A stretch of 64,000 bases of DNA. Origin: Parabacteroides distasonis (GTDB lineage: Bacteria > Bacteroidota > Bacteroidia > Bacteroidales > Tannerellaceae). The notes beneath the pieces are model-generated. The model did no database searches. It was not told the DNA's origin and saw only the letters and a list, made by a program, of their open reading frames with translations. Location: contig JAFBIR010000010.1 of NCBI GenBank assembly GCA_021531385.1, positions 1 through 64,000 on the forward strand. The letters are read 5' to 3'. The position numbers and the translations under genes are program-made. Below are positions 1 to 9,103 of this stretch, piece after piece. The number at the start of each line of letters is the position of its first letter. The first letter of the stretch is position 1.

Positions 1-43
1 GGCAGGACACGAGGGTCAAAAATACCCCCTATTGTTCCACGGT

Positions 44-93
44 GACTGCTCAACGAAAGTGAACGTTTTCGTGGAGCAGTCGGAAAAAGGGGG
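44..93 (+). other. Hairpin upstream of the DUF6383 gene
   Basis: An 8-base stem (44-51 with 74-81) continues inward after one mismatch as a 6-base stem (53-58 with 67-72). A run of five A and five G follows, and the C-run at 25-30 could pair with the G-run at 88-93 as an alternative fold. It may end an upstream transcript or sit in the leader of the gene at 202. There is no U-tract, so a plain intrinsic terminator is not clear. Confidence 0.3.
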
Positions 94-201
94 AACACCC
101 CATATTTCCACTCGGAATCCGCCTCCCTCTAACGAATCCTTCCTGAAATAAAGAACGAGTTATTTATAACATATTTACTAATCAATTAAATTATTTATTG
201 T

Positions 202-3177
202 ATGAACAAAAAGTTATTTACACTGGTGACGCTTGGTCTGCTTACAGCTGGATCAGCGTTTAATGGAGTGCAGGCGCAAACCACGTCTGCTGCAGCTAAG
301 ACGAAATTAGATGGTTCCACTTATTTCTTTTTGGGGGATGGGGCTAATCATTATCTTATTGGTGAAGAGGTAGGAACCGGAGCTAACAAATACACCAAGT
401 TGAAAGATGCGAGTGACATCTCAGGAGAAGGTTTTGATTTGACAACAGCCATGTGGGCAGTTAAAGTTGTGACCAACAACGGAGTAAATTATGTTCAACT
501 GACCAATAAGAAAACCCAAGATTTGTTAAGGTTTGATGCAACTGGAGCGGTAGCGGACGCAGTGGCAGACGTTGTGACAAACTTGACTTGGGCTGGTTTG
601 GTAGATGGCGATAATCCAGCAGATGGTGTTGTGGATTACAATACTGGTGGAAAATTAAGTGCGGGAACAACTGGTATAATGTATATAAAGCTGAGTGATG
701 GTCATTGTCAGATGGATGGTGACGAGGGTAATGGTGCCGCAATTAAGTTGTATCTTGAAGATAGTGACGAAGTTAAGGCTGGTGGTTTGAACAGCCATCT
801 GGGTAATGGTTTCTCCTTTGAGTTTGTGGGTGCGGATCCAAAGCCGGCTACTAATATTTTCGGTCAAAAATTATATGCGTTTGACATAACAACAGAAATG
901 TCAGATGCAAACACTGACGCTTTCTATCAGTATACGACCGGTACCTATTTTGCATTAACTCCGAAGCCTGCCACAATCACAAATGACAACTCGGCGGATG
1001 CTAAGAATTGGTTCTTGACTACGCAGTTTGTGGCTGTTAGCCCGACAAAGCACTTGGGCATTCCTTCATTGGAGCAAGAGGACGGTGTAGGCTTCGAGTT
1101 AGTGACGGTTTATGGTAAGGACTTGAAGACAACAGCAACAAAGAAGTCGGAGGTTTCTTCAAAGAATGCAGCCTTCACAGTTGTTAAGCCGGCACCGGTC
1201 AATGAGCCGAACAACTATGCAGTGTCTTTGAATGCACGTGTAAAAAAGGATGCAAGTAAGGATAATCAGGATGAAGTTCCTGTAAAGATCGTGGTGACAA
1301 ATGTGATGGGTGCTAACTATGTAACTACAGGTCCGGAGACAGCCACAGCCGCTAAGGTGAAATTTAGCGACACGAACTTGGTTGCTGTAAAGGATATCTT
1401 GAAAAAGGACGGTGCTTCTGTCTATAATATCCTCTTTACAAGTGGTGCGGATCAAACAGCTACTAACCCGACTGAGTACGGCAAGTATTTGGGTATTGGT
1501 GGTGCTGACTTAGGAATTTTGGCACAGGGCCCTGCTTACGTAAATTTGAACAATGCCGAGATGCAGTGGGTAATCACAGCCGCTGATGCAGACAATAGCA
1601 CATTCACGTTCACGAACCGTGAAGATAAAACTGAAGAATTCACTACTACTTTGCGCAAAACAGAGAAAGAGAATGTTTATGAGATCGCTGCTGACGTGAA
1701 CTTTAAGTATGCTTATGTTGGGAATGCCGGTTATACAGTGTCAGGAAATAAGAAGTTGAAAGGTAAAATTGTTGAGTTAAAGGCCGCTACCGTGGATAAG
1801 ACTGCAGGTTATGCTAATTATGACAATGCAGAGTTGTCACAGTTGGTTAAGTTGCAGTTCTCAGTAGGTTCCGCTGTGCTTTCTAAGGATATCTATGTAG
1901 GTGCTAAAGTGACTGCTGGTGATGCAAAAGCAGACTTGGTTGTAAGCCAGGATATTGCAGATGCAGCTCAGTGGGAAATCTTGAAGCGCACGGGCGTTGC
2001 GGATACGATCTATAGCAAGATGGGTTACGCTTACTTGGATAAGGATAGCAAGGTGAAAACTGACAAGGAGTTTGAGAACCACGAGATCGTTACTTACTCA
2101 CTTCGTCTCTACAAGGATGGTAAAGACTTTTATTACAATGGTGCTGATGCGTTAGTTCCGTATGATAAGTTGGCTTTGGCTCCGCATGTAGCTATCAAGG
2201 AGAATGTGGATGGTACTATCTCTTTGATTAACGTGGGTGCTGGTGTAGATTATGACTTTGCTAAGGTGGCTCTTGGTTTGAAGAATGATGGTACGTTAGT
2301 TTACGGTGAGAGTGTTTATGCACATGCAAAGGATGAGCAGAAGTCTTACCTCTATTTCAGCACAGACGAGGCTACTCCGTCATTGGAGGCAGCTGGCCGT
2401 CACGCAAGCTTCCAGTCTGTTAACGGTGGCTTCTTGGCAGTAGGTGCAGAGGGTGATGCTGTGATCGCTGCAACGGCTGATGAGGCAGAGGAGTTGACCT
2501 TCTGGTTGGATACAACAGACGTAGAGCAGTTTACACCGTCGTTCTATATCTCTAAGGGTGTTAAGGCTGCGACTAAGGCTGCTGAGGCTCGTAACTACTT
2601 GTTCAATGCGAAGGATTCTGTGAACTACTACGATGAGGGTACTGCAAGCACCATCACGGATTGGGATTACAAGTTGCTCTCTGGTGAGACAATCGCTATC
2701 TTCAAGGCTGCTACCTTGGTCAACAAGGATTCAATCAGTACTGTAGTTGGTGGCGAAGAGGTTGGTTTGAACAACGCAAATGGTTTGAAGAACTTCAAGT
2801 TCCAGATCGTTTTGGATGATGCTGACGTTGAGGATGAGTACGTCATCAAGAGCGTAGCTGACAACAAGTATCTGACTAACGTCAACGGTAAGGTTGCATT
2901 TACCGATAACCGCGATAAAGCTATGGTTGTCAATGTGAACGAGGGTATCGCTCCGACGGCTAACGAGGCAATCGCTGCTGAGGGTGTTCAGGTAATCGGT
3001 GGCAAGGGCGCTGTGACTGTACAGGGCGCTGCTGGTAAGGTGATTACCGTTGCTAACGTCTTGGGTCAGACAATCGCTAACCAGGTAGCCGCTTCTGACA
3101 ACGTAACGATCGCTGCTCCGGCAGGTATCGTAGTAGTTGCTGTTGAGGGCGAGGCTACTAAGGTAGTGGTTAAGTAA
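202..3177 (+). CDS. Large secreted DUF6383-type surface protein
   Basis: This 991-residue protein begins with a clear signal peptide (about residues 1-26, ending GVQAQ) and is otherwise acidic, Ala/Asp/Val-rich and probably beta-rich. Its last 70 residues, with GKVITVANVLGQTIAN and then PAGIVVVAVEG, match the C-terminal domain that I know as DUF6383 from Parabacteroides. That tail also resembles type IX secretion sorting domains in its VxNVxG and GIYxVxV-like pattern. I infer export to the cell surface; the ligand or role is unknown. The first kilobase is visibly richer in A/T than the last kilobase, which fits a variable front joined to a conserved tail. The gene stands alone, with hairpins and a terminator downstream. 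The start is the only ATG that precedes the signal peptide. Confidence 0.8.
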   Translation: MNKKLFTLVTLGLLTAGSAFNGVQAQTTSAAAKTKLDGSTYFFLGDGANHYLIGEEVGTGANKYTKLKDASDISGEGFDLTTAMWAVKVVTNNGVNYVQLTNKKTQDLLRFDATGAVADAVADVVTNLTWAGLVDGDNPADGVVDYNTGGKLSAGTTGIMYIKLSDGHCQMDGDEGNGAAIKLYLEDSDEVKAGGLNSHLGNGFSFEFVGADPKPATNIFGQKLYAFDITTEMSDANTDAFYQYTTGTYFALTPKPATITNDNSADAKNWFLTTQFVAVSPTKHLGIPSLEQEDGVGFELVTVYGKDLKTTATKKSEVSSKNAAFTVVKPAPVNEPNNYAVSLNARVKKDASKDNQDEVPVKIVVTNVMGANYVTTGPETATAAKVKFSDTNLVAVKDILKKDGASVYNILFTSGADQTATNPTEYGKYLGIGGADLGILAQGPAYVNLNNAEMQWVITAADADNSTFTFTNREDKTEEFTTTLRKTEKENVYEIAADVNFKYAYVGNAGYTVSGNKKLKGKIVELKAATVDKTAGYANYDNAELSQLVKLQFSVGSAVLSKDIYVGAKVTAGDAKADLVVSQDIADAAQWEILKRTGVADTIYSKMGYAYLDKDSKVKTDKEFENHEIVTYSLRLYKDGKDFYYNGADALVPYDKLALAPHVAIKENVDGTISLINVGAGVDYDFAKVALGLKNDGTLVYGESVYAHAKDEQKSYLYFSTDEATPSLEAAGRHASFQSVNGGFLAVGAEGDAVIAATADEAEELTFWLDTTDVEQFTPSFYISKGVKAATKAAEARNYLFNAKDSVNYYDEGTASTITDWDYKLLSGETIAIFKAATLVNKDSISTVVGGEEVGLNNANGLKNFKFQIVLDDADVEDEYVIKSVADNKYLTNVNGKVAFTDNRDKAMVVNVNEGIAPTANEAIAAEGVQVIGGKGAVTVQGAAGKVITVANVLGQTIANQVAASDNVTIAAPAGIVVVAVEGEATKVVVK

Positions 3178-3216
3178 TCAAGAACTGAAAAGAAATAATT
3201 CATAATAAATAAGATC

Positions 3217-3268
3217 TCCCTGCGCGGCCCATCGGGCCAAGTACTCCGCGAGGATGAACAGGCAGGGA
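3217..3268 (+). other. Structured RNA-like element after the DUF6383 gene
   Basis: Three nested stems can be drawn: TCCCTGC (3217-3223) with GCAGGGA (3262-3268), CGCGG near 3223-3227 with CCGCG at 3246-3250, and a GGCCC/GGGCC hairpin at 3227-3238. A further small hairpin (GCCT-CGT with ACG-AAGGC) lies around 3311-3331. It sits between the stop codon and the terminator, so it would be part of the 3' untranslated region or a small RNA. No known family recognised. Confidence 0.35.
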
Positions 3269-3340
3269 AATAGAATTAATAATATGTAATAAAGTTCTTA
3301 TTGCGGAGTAGCCTCGTGAGAGACGAAAGGCAGTCACAAA

Positions 3341-3382
3341 AAAGGAGCCGTCAGGATGAAACAAGCCTGACGGCTTTTTTTG
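3341..3382. terminator. Bidirectional intrinsic terminator
   Basis: A perfect 10-base stem, AGCCGTCAGG (3346-3355) with CCTGACGGCT (3366-3375), is followed by a T-run on the plus strand and preceded by an A-run that becomes a U-run on the minus strand. It can end both the DUF6383 transcript and the convergent helix-hairpin-helix gene. Confidence 0.85.
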
Positions 3383-3391
3383 TTTCCTTGC

Positions 3392-4105
3392 TTATTCAAA
3401 AGAGAGGTAGGGCCGCAAGCGCTGGTAATCTACGGTAGAAAACTCCTCTAACAGGATGAAATCATTCCAACTCTGTAGTGGAGCCTTCCGACGCAGGCGA
3501 TCTAATTGACGCACTTGCGAAGCGTTGAGGTAGGGATGACGGAGCAGTTCCTTGTAGGAAAGTTGATTGACCCGTAGCGGGCGTATGCGGGTGGTATCGA
3601 CTTTGAACCAAGGGGAGAGGCTGTTGTATCGCTCTTCGTCGATGCCATAAACCTCCGCCAGTTGCTCTACGGTGTAGAAACCTCCCAACAACTCCCGGTA
3701 ACCCACGATGCGGCGGGCAAAGGTGCTGCCGATGCCGGGAATCTTTTTCAGTGTGAGTGTATCGGCTTGATTCAGTTCAACAATCGTGCCTACAGGGAAT
3801 TTCTCTGTCGCCTGTCGATAAGTGGTGCGTTGTGGTAGGCGAGGCCAGGTTTGCGGCCTTTTTGCCGAACGCATCGCGACAGTCGGTTGCTCCGGAGATC
3901 GGTTCGGAGCCTTTGGCAAGCTATCCGTAGCTGCTGCGGATAGGCTATCGGCTTGGACAGGGGTTGAAGGCGCAGGGATTGGGGTAGGGGAGTCTTCGTC
4001 GGAGGTTTGGAGCAGGACGATCCCCATGATCGCAAGCAAACAAAGGAGCACAAGCAAGGCATTGCGCTCCCCTTTTGAGAAATAACAGAAATCTTTCAAT
4101 CGCAT
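3392..4105 (-). CDS. Membrane-anchored helix-hairpin-helix (ComEA-like) protein
   Basis: This 237-residue protein has one N-terminal membrane segment (about residues 17-33), a Pro/Ser-rich linker (about 36-95), and a helix-hairpin-helix module around residues 105-165 with the core ELNQADTLTLKKIPGIG. A second, weaker helical repeat follows (about 175-235, RVNQLSYKELLRHPYL). The layout is that of ComEA-like proteins that bind DNA outside the inner membrane, although in Bacteroidales the role is not established. It lies 33 bases after pyrH on the same strand, so it may be read with it, and it ends at the shared terminator. Confidence 0.7.
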   Translation of the reverse strand: MRLKDFCYFSKGERNALLVLLCLLAIMGIVLLQTSDEDSPTPIPAPSTPVQADSLSAAATDSLPKAPNRSPEQPTVAMRSAKRPQTWPRLPQRTTYRQATEKFPVGTIVELNQADTLTLKKIPGIGSTFARRIVGYRELLGGFYTVEQLAEVYGIDEERYNSLSPWFKVDTTRIRPLRVNQLSYKELLRHPYLNASQVRQLDRLRRKAPLQSWNDFILLEEFSTVDYQRLRPYLSFE

Positions 4106-4138
4106 AGTGGTAAGGTTTTAGTAAGTGATCCGAACAGC

Positions 4139-4846
4139 TTAGTTATGCACCAGTGTGCCAATATTCTCGCCGCTCATCACCTTCTTGAGGTTACCTACGG
4201 TGTCCATATCGAAGACAATGATTGGGAGGTTGTTTTCCTTGCACATGGTCGTTGCGGTCAGATCCATCACCTTCAAGCCGCGGTTGTAGATCTCGTCGTA
4301 GGTGATCTCGCTAAACTTGGTGGCTGTCGGGTCTTTCTCCGGATCGGCGGTGTAGATACCATCCACGCGGGTACCCTTCAGCATCACATCTGCCTCGATC
4401 TCGATGCCGCGCAAAGAGGAGCCGGTGTCGGTCGTAAAGAAGGGATTGCCTGTTCCGCCAGACATGATCACCACATTGCCCTGCTCCAACAGCTCGATCG
4501 CCCTCCATTTGTTGTAAAACTCGCCGATCGGCTCCATGCGGATTGCGGTCAATACCCTCGCTTTCACGCCTTGTGCAACCAAAGCGGAGCTGAGTGCCAA
4601 GCTGTTGATGACGGTCGCCAACATACCCATCTGATCGCCCTTCACCCGATCAAAACCTTTCGAAGCGCCGCTCAAGCCACGGAAGATGTTACCTCCACCA
4701 ATCACGATGCCGATCTGTACGCCCATCTCGGCGATCTCCTTGATCTGTGTGGCATATTCTGCCAATCGGTTCTCGTCGATACCATATTGTTTACTACCCA
4801 TTAGCGATTCGCCGCTAAGTTTCAAAAGAATCCGTTTGTAGTTCAT
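4139..4846 (-). CDS. pyrH: UMP kinase
   Basis: This 235-residue amino-acid kinase family protein phosphorylates UMP to UDP with ATP in the cytoplasm, a committed step of pyrimidine nucleotide supply. The family signatures are clear: KLSGESLMG near residues 9-17, GGGNIFRG at about 50-57, the GTGNPFFTTD loop near 130-140, and the C-terminal KVMSGENIGTLV. Length is normal for bacterial UMP kinases. It has its own promoter-like sequence upstream and is followed at 33 bases by the helix-hairpin-helix gene. Confidence 0.95.
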   Translation of the reverse strand: MNYKRILLKLSGESLMGSKQYGIDENRLAEYATQIKEIAEMGVQIGIVIGGGNIFRGLSGASKGFDRVKGDQMGMLATVINSLALSSALVAQGVKARVLTAIRMEPIGEFYNKWRAIELLEQGNVVIMSGGTGNPFFTTDTGSSLRGIEIEADVMLKGTRVDGIYTADPEKDPTATKFSEITYDEIYNRGLKVMDLTATTMCKENNLPIIVFDMDTVGNLKKVMSGENIGTLVHN

Positions 4847-4887
4847 TTTATTGCTATTTTAATTGATTGCTTATTCTGCTGCTGTCG

Positions 4888-4919
4888 CAAATGTAGAAAT
4901 TAATCTGCTTGTTGGCAAG
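4888..4919 (-). promoter_or_regulatory. Promoter of pyrH
   Basis: On the minus strand a -33-like CTTG (4919-4916) is followed after 20 bases by TACATTTG (4895-4888), which matches the Bacteroidetes TAnnTTTG -7 element. The start codon lies about 40 bases downstream. Confidence 0.6.
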
Positions 4920-4925
4920 TTTCTA

Positions 4926-4961
4926 TAAAAAAGATCGCCCCAACCGATGTCAGGGCGATCT
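4926..4961 (-). terminator. Terminator after ackA
   Basis: The stem AGATCGCCC (4932-4940) with GGGCGATCT (4953-4961) is followed on the minus strand by a U-run. It closes the pta-ackA transcript before the pyrH promoter. Confidence 0.8.
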
Positions 4962-5030
4962 AAACACTAATCTCGTGTTTTGTAAGCTGCGAAGATTAGT
5001 AAATAAATGAAAGAATCTATCTGATTGTTT

Positions 5031-6230
5031 TTATTTCATCAAGATGTCAGCTGTATCGGAAGCGATCATGAACTCCTCGTCGGTCGGAACCACGATGATC
5101 GTCACCTTGCTATCCGGTGTGCTGATCACCATCTCCTCGCCACGCATGCCATGGTTCTTTTCTACATCGATCTTCATGCCCATGTACTCCATGCCTTGGC
5201 AAACGACACGACGGGTCTCCCACTGGTTCTCACCAACGCCTCCGGTCCATACCAAAATATCGCAACCACCCATCGCTGCCGCATACGCACCGATGTATTT
5301 CTTGATGCGGTAATTATAGACATTCAACGTCATGATCGCACGGGAATTGCCCTCAGCTACAGCGGCCTCAAGCTCGCGCATATCAGATGATACGCCAGAG
5401 AGACCGGCTACACCGCTCTGCTTGTTGATCAAGTTAGAGAGACCAGCGGCATCCAAGCCCTCTTTATCGATCAGGAATGCCAACGCGCCTGCATCCACGT
5501 CGCCACAACGGGTACCCATCAACAGACCCTCTGTCGGAGTCAGACCCATGGAGGTATCTACGCACTTGCCATGATCAACGGCTGCGATAGAACCACCATT
5601 GCCCACATGGGCTGTGATGATGCGTTGCTCCTCGTAAGGTACACCTAAGATTTCACAAGCTCGGCGAGATACATAGCGGTGGCTGGTGCCGTGGAAACCA
5701 TAGCGGCGCACGCCATACTTCTTATAGAGTTCGTAGGGCAGACCATACATGTAGGCATAATCCGGCATCGTCTGATGGAAAGCGGTATCGAACACAGCTA
5801 CCTGTGGAATACCCGGGATCAATGCCTCCATCGCATAGATACCCTTCAAGTTGGCAGGGTTATGCAGCGGAGCCAAGTCAGAGCACTCGATCACCTTGTC
5901 GATCACCTCTTTCGTGATCAATACACTGCTGGCAAACTGCTCGCCCCCATGCACCACGCGATGACCTACCGCATCAATCTCTTTGTACTCCTTGATGCAA
6001 CCGTATGTTGCGTCGGTCAGTACGCTCAAAATAAACTCGATACCCTCTTGATGGCCAGGAATCTCCTTCTCCAAGATCACCTTCTTGCCCTCCTTGTCGG
6101 TCAGTTTCAAGAATGCACCGGGAAGACCAATCTTCTCGATACCACCTTGTGCCATGACACTGCCAGAGGCCATATCAAACAGTTTGTACTTAATTGAGCT
6201 ACTACCGCAATTTAAAACTAAAATCTTCAT
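5031..6230 (-). CDS. ackA: Acetate kinase
   Basis: This 399-residue enzyme interconverts acetyl phosphate plus ADP and acetate plus ATP, the energy-yielding end of acetate fermentation. It shows the family start NCGSSSIKYK (residues 7-16), HRVVHGG at about 90-96, the catalytic aspartate in VFDTAFH at 148, GFHGTSH near 178-184, and a GGVGEN motif near the C-terminus. Length is typical. It lies 29 bases after pta on the same strand, the usual pairing in which the two enzymes work in series, and a terminator follows. Confidence 0.96.
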   Translation of the reverse strand: MKILVLNCGSSSIKYKLFDMASGSVMAQGGIEKIGLPGAFLKLTDKEGKKVILEKEIPGHQEGIEFILSVLTDATYGCIKEYKEIDAVGHRVVHGGEQFASSVLITKEVIDKVIECSDLAPLHNPANLKGIYAMEALIPGIPQVAVFDTAFHQTMPDYAYMYGLPYELYKKYGVRRYGFHGTSHRYVSRRACEILGVPYEEQRIITAHVGNGGSIAAVDHGKCVDTSMGLTPTEGLLMGTRCGDVDAGALAFLIDKEGLDAAGLSNLINKQSGVAGLSGVSSDMRELEAAVAEGNSRAIMTLNVYNYRIKKYIGAYAAAMGGCDILVWTGGVGENQWETRRVVCQGMEYMGMKIDVEKNHGMRGEEMVISTPDSKVTIIVVPTDEEFMIASDTADILMK

Positions 6231-6259
6231 ATTGTTATGTGTTTTTAGGAATTAGACGC

Positions 6260-7273
6260 TTATTTAGCGGCCTTTAAGCCGATAGACTGGTTGCAGGCGA
6301 TGGCTACCATCTTATAGACATCGTCTACGGAGCAACCGCGAGAAAGGTCGTTCACCGGAGCGGCCATACCCTGCAGGATCGGACCTACGGCCTCAGCTCC
6401 ACCCAGACGCTGAACCAGCTTGTAGGCGATGTTACCTACTTCCAATGTCGGGAATACCAATACGTTGGCTTTACCAGCGATCTCACTGCCCGGTGCTTTC
6501 TTTGCCGCAACGCTGGCTACCAAAGCGGCATCGGATTGCAGCTCACCGTCGATCTTCACATCAGGTGCCATCTCCTTAGCCAAACGAGTGGCCTCAACCA
6601 CCTTATCCACCATCTCGTGAGATGCGCTACCCTTCGTTGAGAAGCTCAACATGGCTACGCGCGGCTCGATAGCGGCGATGTCGCGTGCGGTCTTGGCAGT
6701 AGCCACTGCGATGCTGGCCAACTCCTCTGCGTTCGGATTCGGCATCACGGCACAATCTGCGAAAACGAACAAGCCATCCTCGCCATACTGCGGAGTTTTC
6801 GTGAACATCAAGAAGGCACCGGAAACGCACTTCATGCCCGGAGCGGTCTTGATGATCTGCAAAGCGGGACGCAAAACATTACCCGTTGTGTTCTCCGCAC
6901 CGGCGATCTCGCCATCCGCATCACCAGCCTTGATCATCAAGCAGGCCAAGAACAACGGATCCTCTACCAAGACTGCGGCCTTCTCTGGGGTCATGCCCTT
7001 TTTCTGACGTAGCTGGAAGAGCAAGTCGGCATAAGCGGCTTTCTTCTCGTGATTCTTCGGATCGATGATCGTCGTTTGATCAATATGGGTCAATCCGAAC
7101 TCAGCTGCCAGTTTATGAATCTCATCGGGATTACCAATTAAAATAATATCTGCTACTCCGTCGGCCACTAAGCGGTCGGCTGCTTTCAACGTCCTCTCCT
7201 CTGTTCCCTCGGGAAGGACAATGCGCTGCTTGTTAGCTTTCGCACGCGCGATAATGTCTTGCATCAAATCCAT
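6260..7273 (-). CDS. pta: Phosphate acetyltransferase
   Basis: This enzyme transfers the acetyl group of acetyl-CoA to phosphate, giving acetyl phosphate for ackA. The stand-alone PTA_PTB domain is present without the long N-terminal extension of the E. coli enzyme; [12 protein letters not shown] lies near the start and [23 protein letters not shown] near the end. I chose the ATG at 7273 (337 residues): the frame stays open to 7360, but a TAATTTTG promoter element lies inside that extension, and known enzymes of this type begin close to MDLMQ. Confidence 0.93.
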   Translation of the reverse strand: MDLMQDIIARAKANKQRIVLPEGTEERTLKAADRLVADGVADIILIGNPDEIHKLAAEFGLTHIDQTTIIDPKNHEKKAAYADLLFQLRQKKGMTPEKAAVLVEDPLFLACLMIKAGDADGEIAGAENTTGNVLRPALQIIKTAPGMKCVSGAFLMFTKTPQYGEDGLFVFADCAVMPNPNAEELASIAVATAKTARDIAAIEPRVAMLSFSTKGSASHEMVDKVVEATRLAKEMAPDVKIDGELQSDAALVASVAAKKAPGSEIAGKANVLVFPTLEVGNIAYKLVQRLGGAEAVGPILQGMAAPVNDLSRGCSVDDVYKMVAIACNQSIGLKAAK

Positions 7274-7326
7274 AACGGAATATATTTTTTGTTTGTATTG
7301 AATAAACGTGCTCCTCAATCGTGCCG

Positions 7327-7361
7327 CAAAATTAGCCATAATGCTATATAGAGTTGGCAAA
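7327..7361 (-). promoter_or_regulatory. Promoter of pta-ackA
   Basis: TAATTTTG (7334-7327, minus strand) fits the -7 element, and a TTTTG lies 23 bases further upstream (7362-7358), slightly wide of the usual spacing. It supports a start of pta at 7273. Confidence 0.45.
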
Positions 7362-7421
7362 ATCGCCCAAAGAATTGCCCGCCGTTTCGCACGTTTCAGA
7401 ACATTTAACAGAGTTACCCGG

Positions 7422-8204
7422 CTAACAATAATTGACTACTTCTCGTTCGCCGGAGAGAATCTGTCGCAAGGTATCTGCCGAGATATTGGCCTCGATCTTG
7501 CCCTTGTGTGCGACGGAAATCTTCCCTCGCTCTTCGGAGACGATGATCACGATTGCATCCGTCTCTAACGACATACCCATGCCGGAGCGGTGACGCAAGC
7601 CCATCTCTTTGGGGAGCTTGGCGTTTTGCGCGACCGGCAAGATGCAACCGGCAGCCCGTATCTTATTGTCGGCAATGATCATAGCACCATCGTGCAACGG
7701 GCTGTTCTTGAAGAAGATATTCTCGATCAGACGGGCATTGGGATCGGCACAAAACATCTCGCCGGTATGTTCATAAATAGAGAGATCTACATCCTGTTGC
7801 ACCACGATCAAGGCACCGGTCTTCTTACGAGCCATGTTTTTGCAGGCCACGACAACCGGTGCGATGTATTTGCCCTCGTTCTCATCCGCGTTGCGCTTGG
7901 AAAAGAGGTTGCCCAAGAATTTCCATCCGCGGTGGGAGCCAAGTGCCAACAGGAAACGGCGAATCTCATCTTGAAACAGGATGACCAATACCACGAAGCC
8001 TACGCTGATGATCTTGTCTAAGATAGCGCCCATCAGTCGCATCTCCAAGACTTGTGAAACCAAGATCCAGACGACGATAAAAGAGACGACACCACTGAAT
8101 ATGGCCAGTGTGCCAGAACTCTTCATGATCTTGTAGGTCTGGTACAAGAAGAAGGCGACGAGTAAGACGTCGATCAGGTCTTTAATGCCGAAGTGCATCC
8201 ACAT
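7422..8204 (-). CDS. cdaA: Diadenylate cyclase CdaA, makes c-di-AMP
   Basis: This 260-residue membrane enzyme joins two ATP into the second messenger c-di-AMP. Three N-terminal hydrophobic segments (about residues 7-25, 31-50 and 57-77) precede the DisA_N cyclase domain, whose two signature motifs DGA (172-174) and RHR (204-206) are both present, so it should be active. Length and layout match the CdaA/DacA group. It lies 12 bases after folP on the same strand, a frequent pairing in Bacteroidetes. In other bacteria c-di-AMP controls potassium and osmotic balance and cell-wall state; the target here is not visible. Confidence 0.92.
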   Translation of the reverse strand: MWMHFGIKDLIDVLLVAFFLYQTYKIMKSSGTLAIFSGVVSFIVVWILVSQVLEMRLMGAILDKIISVGFVVLVILFQDEIRRFLLALGSHRGWKFLGNLFSKRNADENEGKYIAPVVVACKNMARKKTGALIVVQQDVDLSIYEHTGEMFCADPNARLIENIFFKNSPLHDGAMIIADNKIRAAGCILPVAQNAKLPKEMGLRHRSGMGMSLETDAIVIIVSEERGKISVAHKGKIEANISADTLRQILSGEREVVNYC

Positions 8205-8216
8205 AAGCTGTCTGAT

Positions 8217-9053
8217 TTAAGATTGGTGAAGTTGCTGGACGATGCGACGCGCTTCAACAGCCGCTTTGACATCGTGTACACGCAGTATATGCGCTCCATG
8301 CAAGAGAGCGAAGGTGTTTAATACGGTCGTGCCATTCAAACTATCCGCTGGCGTACCTCCTAACAGTTTGTAGATCATGCTCTTTCGAGAGATGCCTACC
8401 AGTAGAGGCAGATCGAACGCATGGAACTCATCTAAATGAGCCATGAGCGTGTAATTCTGTTCGAGGGTCTTGCTGAATCCAAAGCCGGGATCCAGGATAA
8501 TGTCGTTTACGCCCAACAACCGCAATTGCTCCACCTTGCGGGCGAAGTAGCGCAAAATATCCTCCATCAGGTCGGAATAGTCGCAGAGCTGTTGCATGGT
8601 TTGTGGGGTGCCCCGCATGTGCATCAAGATATAGGGCACATGTAATTGGGCTACCGTAGCGAACATCGCAGGATCCAGTTCGCCTCCGGAAATATCGTTG
8701 ATGATCGTTACGCCAAACTCCTCTACGCAACGACGGGCGATGTCTGCCCGGAAGGTATCGACCGATACGGGAATCTCCGGATAATGCTGATTCAAGATGC
8801 GCAAGGCCACCTCTAACCGGCGCATCTCCTCCTCAGGTGTCACTTCAGCCGCATCCGGACGAGAGGAGTAACCGCCGAGGTCGATCAAGTCACCTCCCTC
8901 AGCGAGGATTTGTTGAATACGTGCGTCAATCGCTGCCTCACCCTCTTTCCGGCTATCGGCATAAAATGAATCGGGCGTGACATTGACGATGCCCATCACC
9001 AATGGTGTCTCCAAGGAGACCAACCGCCCGTTCAGATTAAGTGTTTTCTCCAT
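8217..9053 (-). CDS. folP: Dihydropteroate synthase
   Basis: This 278-residue TIM-barrel enzyme condenses p-aminobenzoate with the pterin pyrophosphate to give dihydropteroate in folate synthesis. It has MGIVNVTPDSF at residues 20-30, DLGGYSSRP near 58-66, the INDISGG motif near 117-123, and DPGFGFSK near 187-194, all on the substrate-binding face in this family. The gene for GTP cyclohydrolase I, the first step of the same pathway, is elsewhere in this window at 22.5 kb. It is followed at 12 bases by cdaA, and has its own promoter-like element. Confidence 0.95.
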   Translation of the reverse strand: MEKTLNLNGRLVSLETPLVMGIVNVTPDSFYADSRKEGEAAIDARIQQILAEGGDLIDLGGYSSRPDAAEVTPEEEMRRLEVALRILNQHYPEIPVSVDTFRADIARRCVEEFGVTIINDISGGELDPAMFATVAQLHVPYILMHMRGTPQTMQQLCDYSDLMEDILRYFARKVEQLRLLGVNDIILDPGFGFSKTLEQNYTLMAHLDEFHAFDLPLLVGISRKSMIYKLLGGTPADSLNGTTVLNTFALLHGAHILRVHDVKAAVEARRIVQQLHQS

Positions 9054-9073
9054 TATGTTTGCTTTTAGGGAGG

Positions 9074-9081
9074 CAAAGATA
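9074..9081 (-). promoter_or_regulatory. Probable -7 element of folP-cdaA
   Basis: TATCTTTG on the minus strand (9081-9074) matches TAnnTTTG and lies about 20 bases before the folP start. A clear -33 element is not visible. Confidence 0.5.
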
Positions 9082-9103
9082 ATGATTTTTCTTTCATGCT
9101 TTA

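Noticed and set aside
4145-4804. 219-codon open frame opposite pyrH
   Set aside because: pyrH is unmistakable on the other strand, and the antisense protein is His/Gln-rich with no family features.
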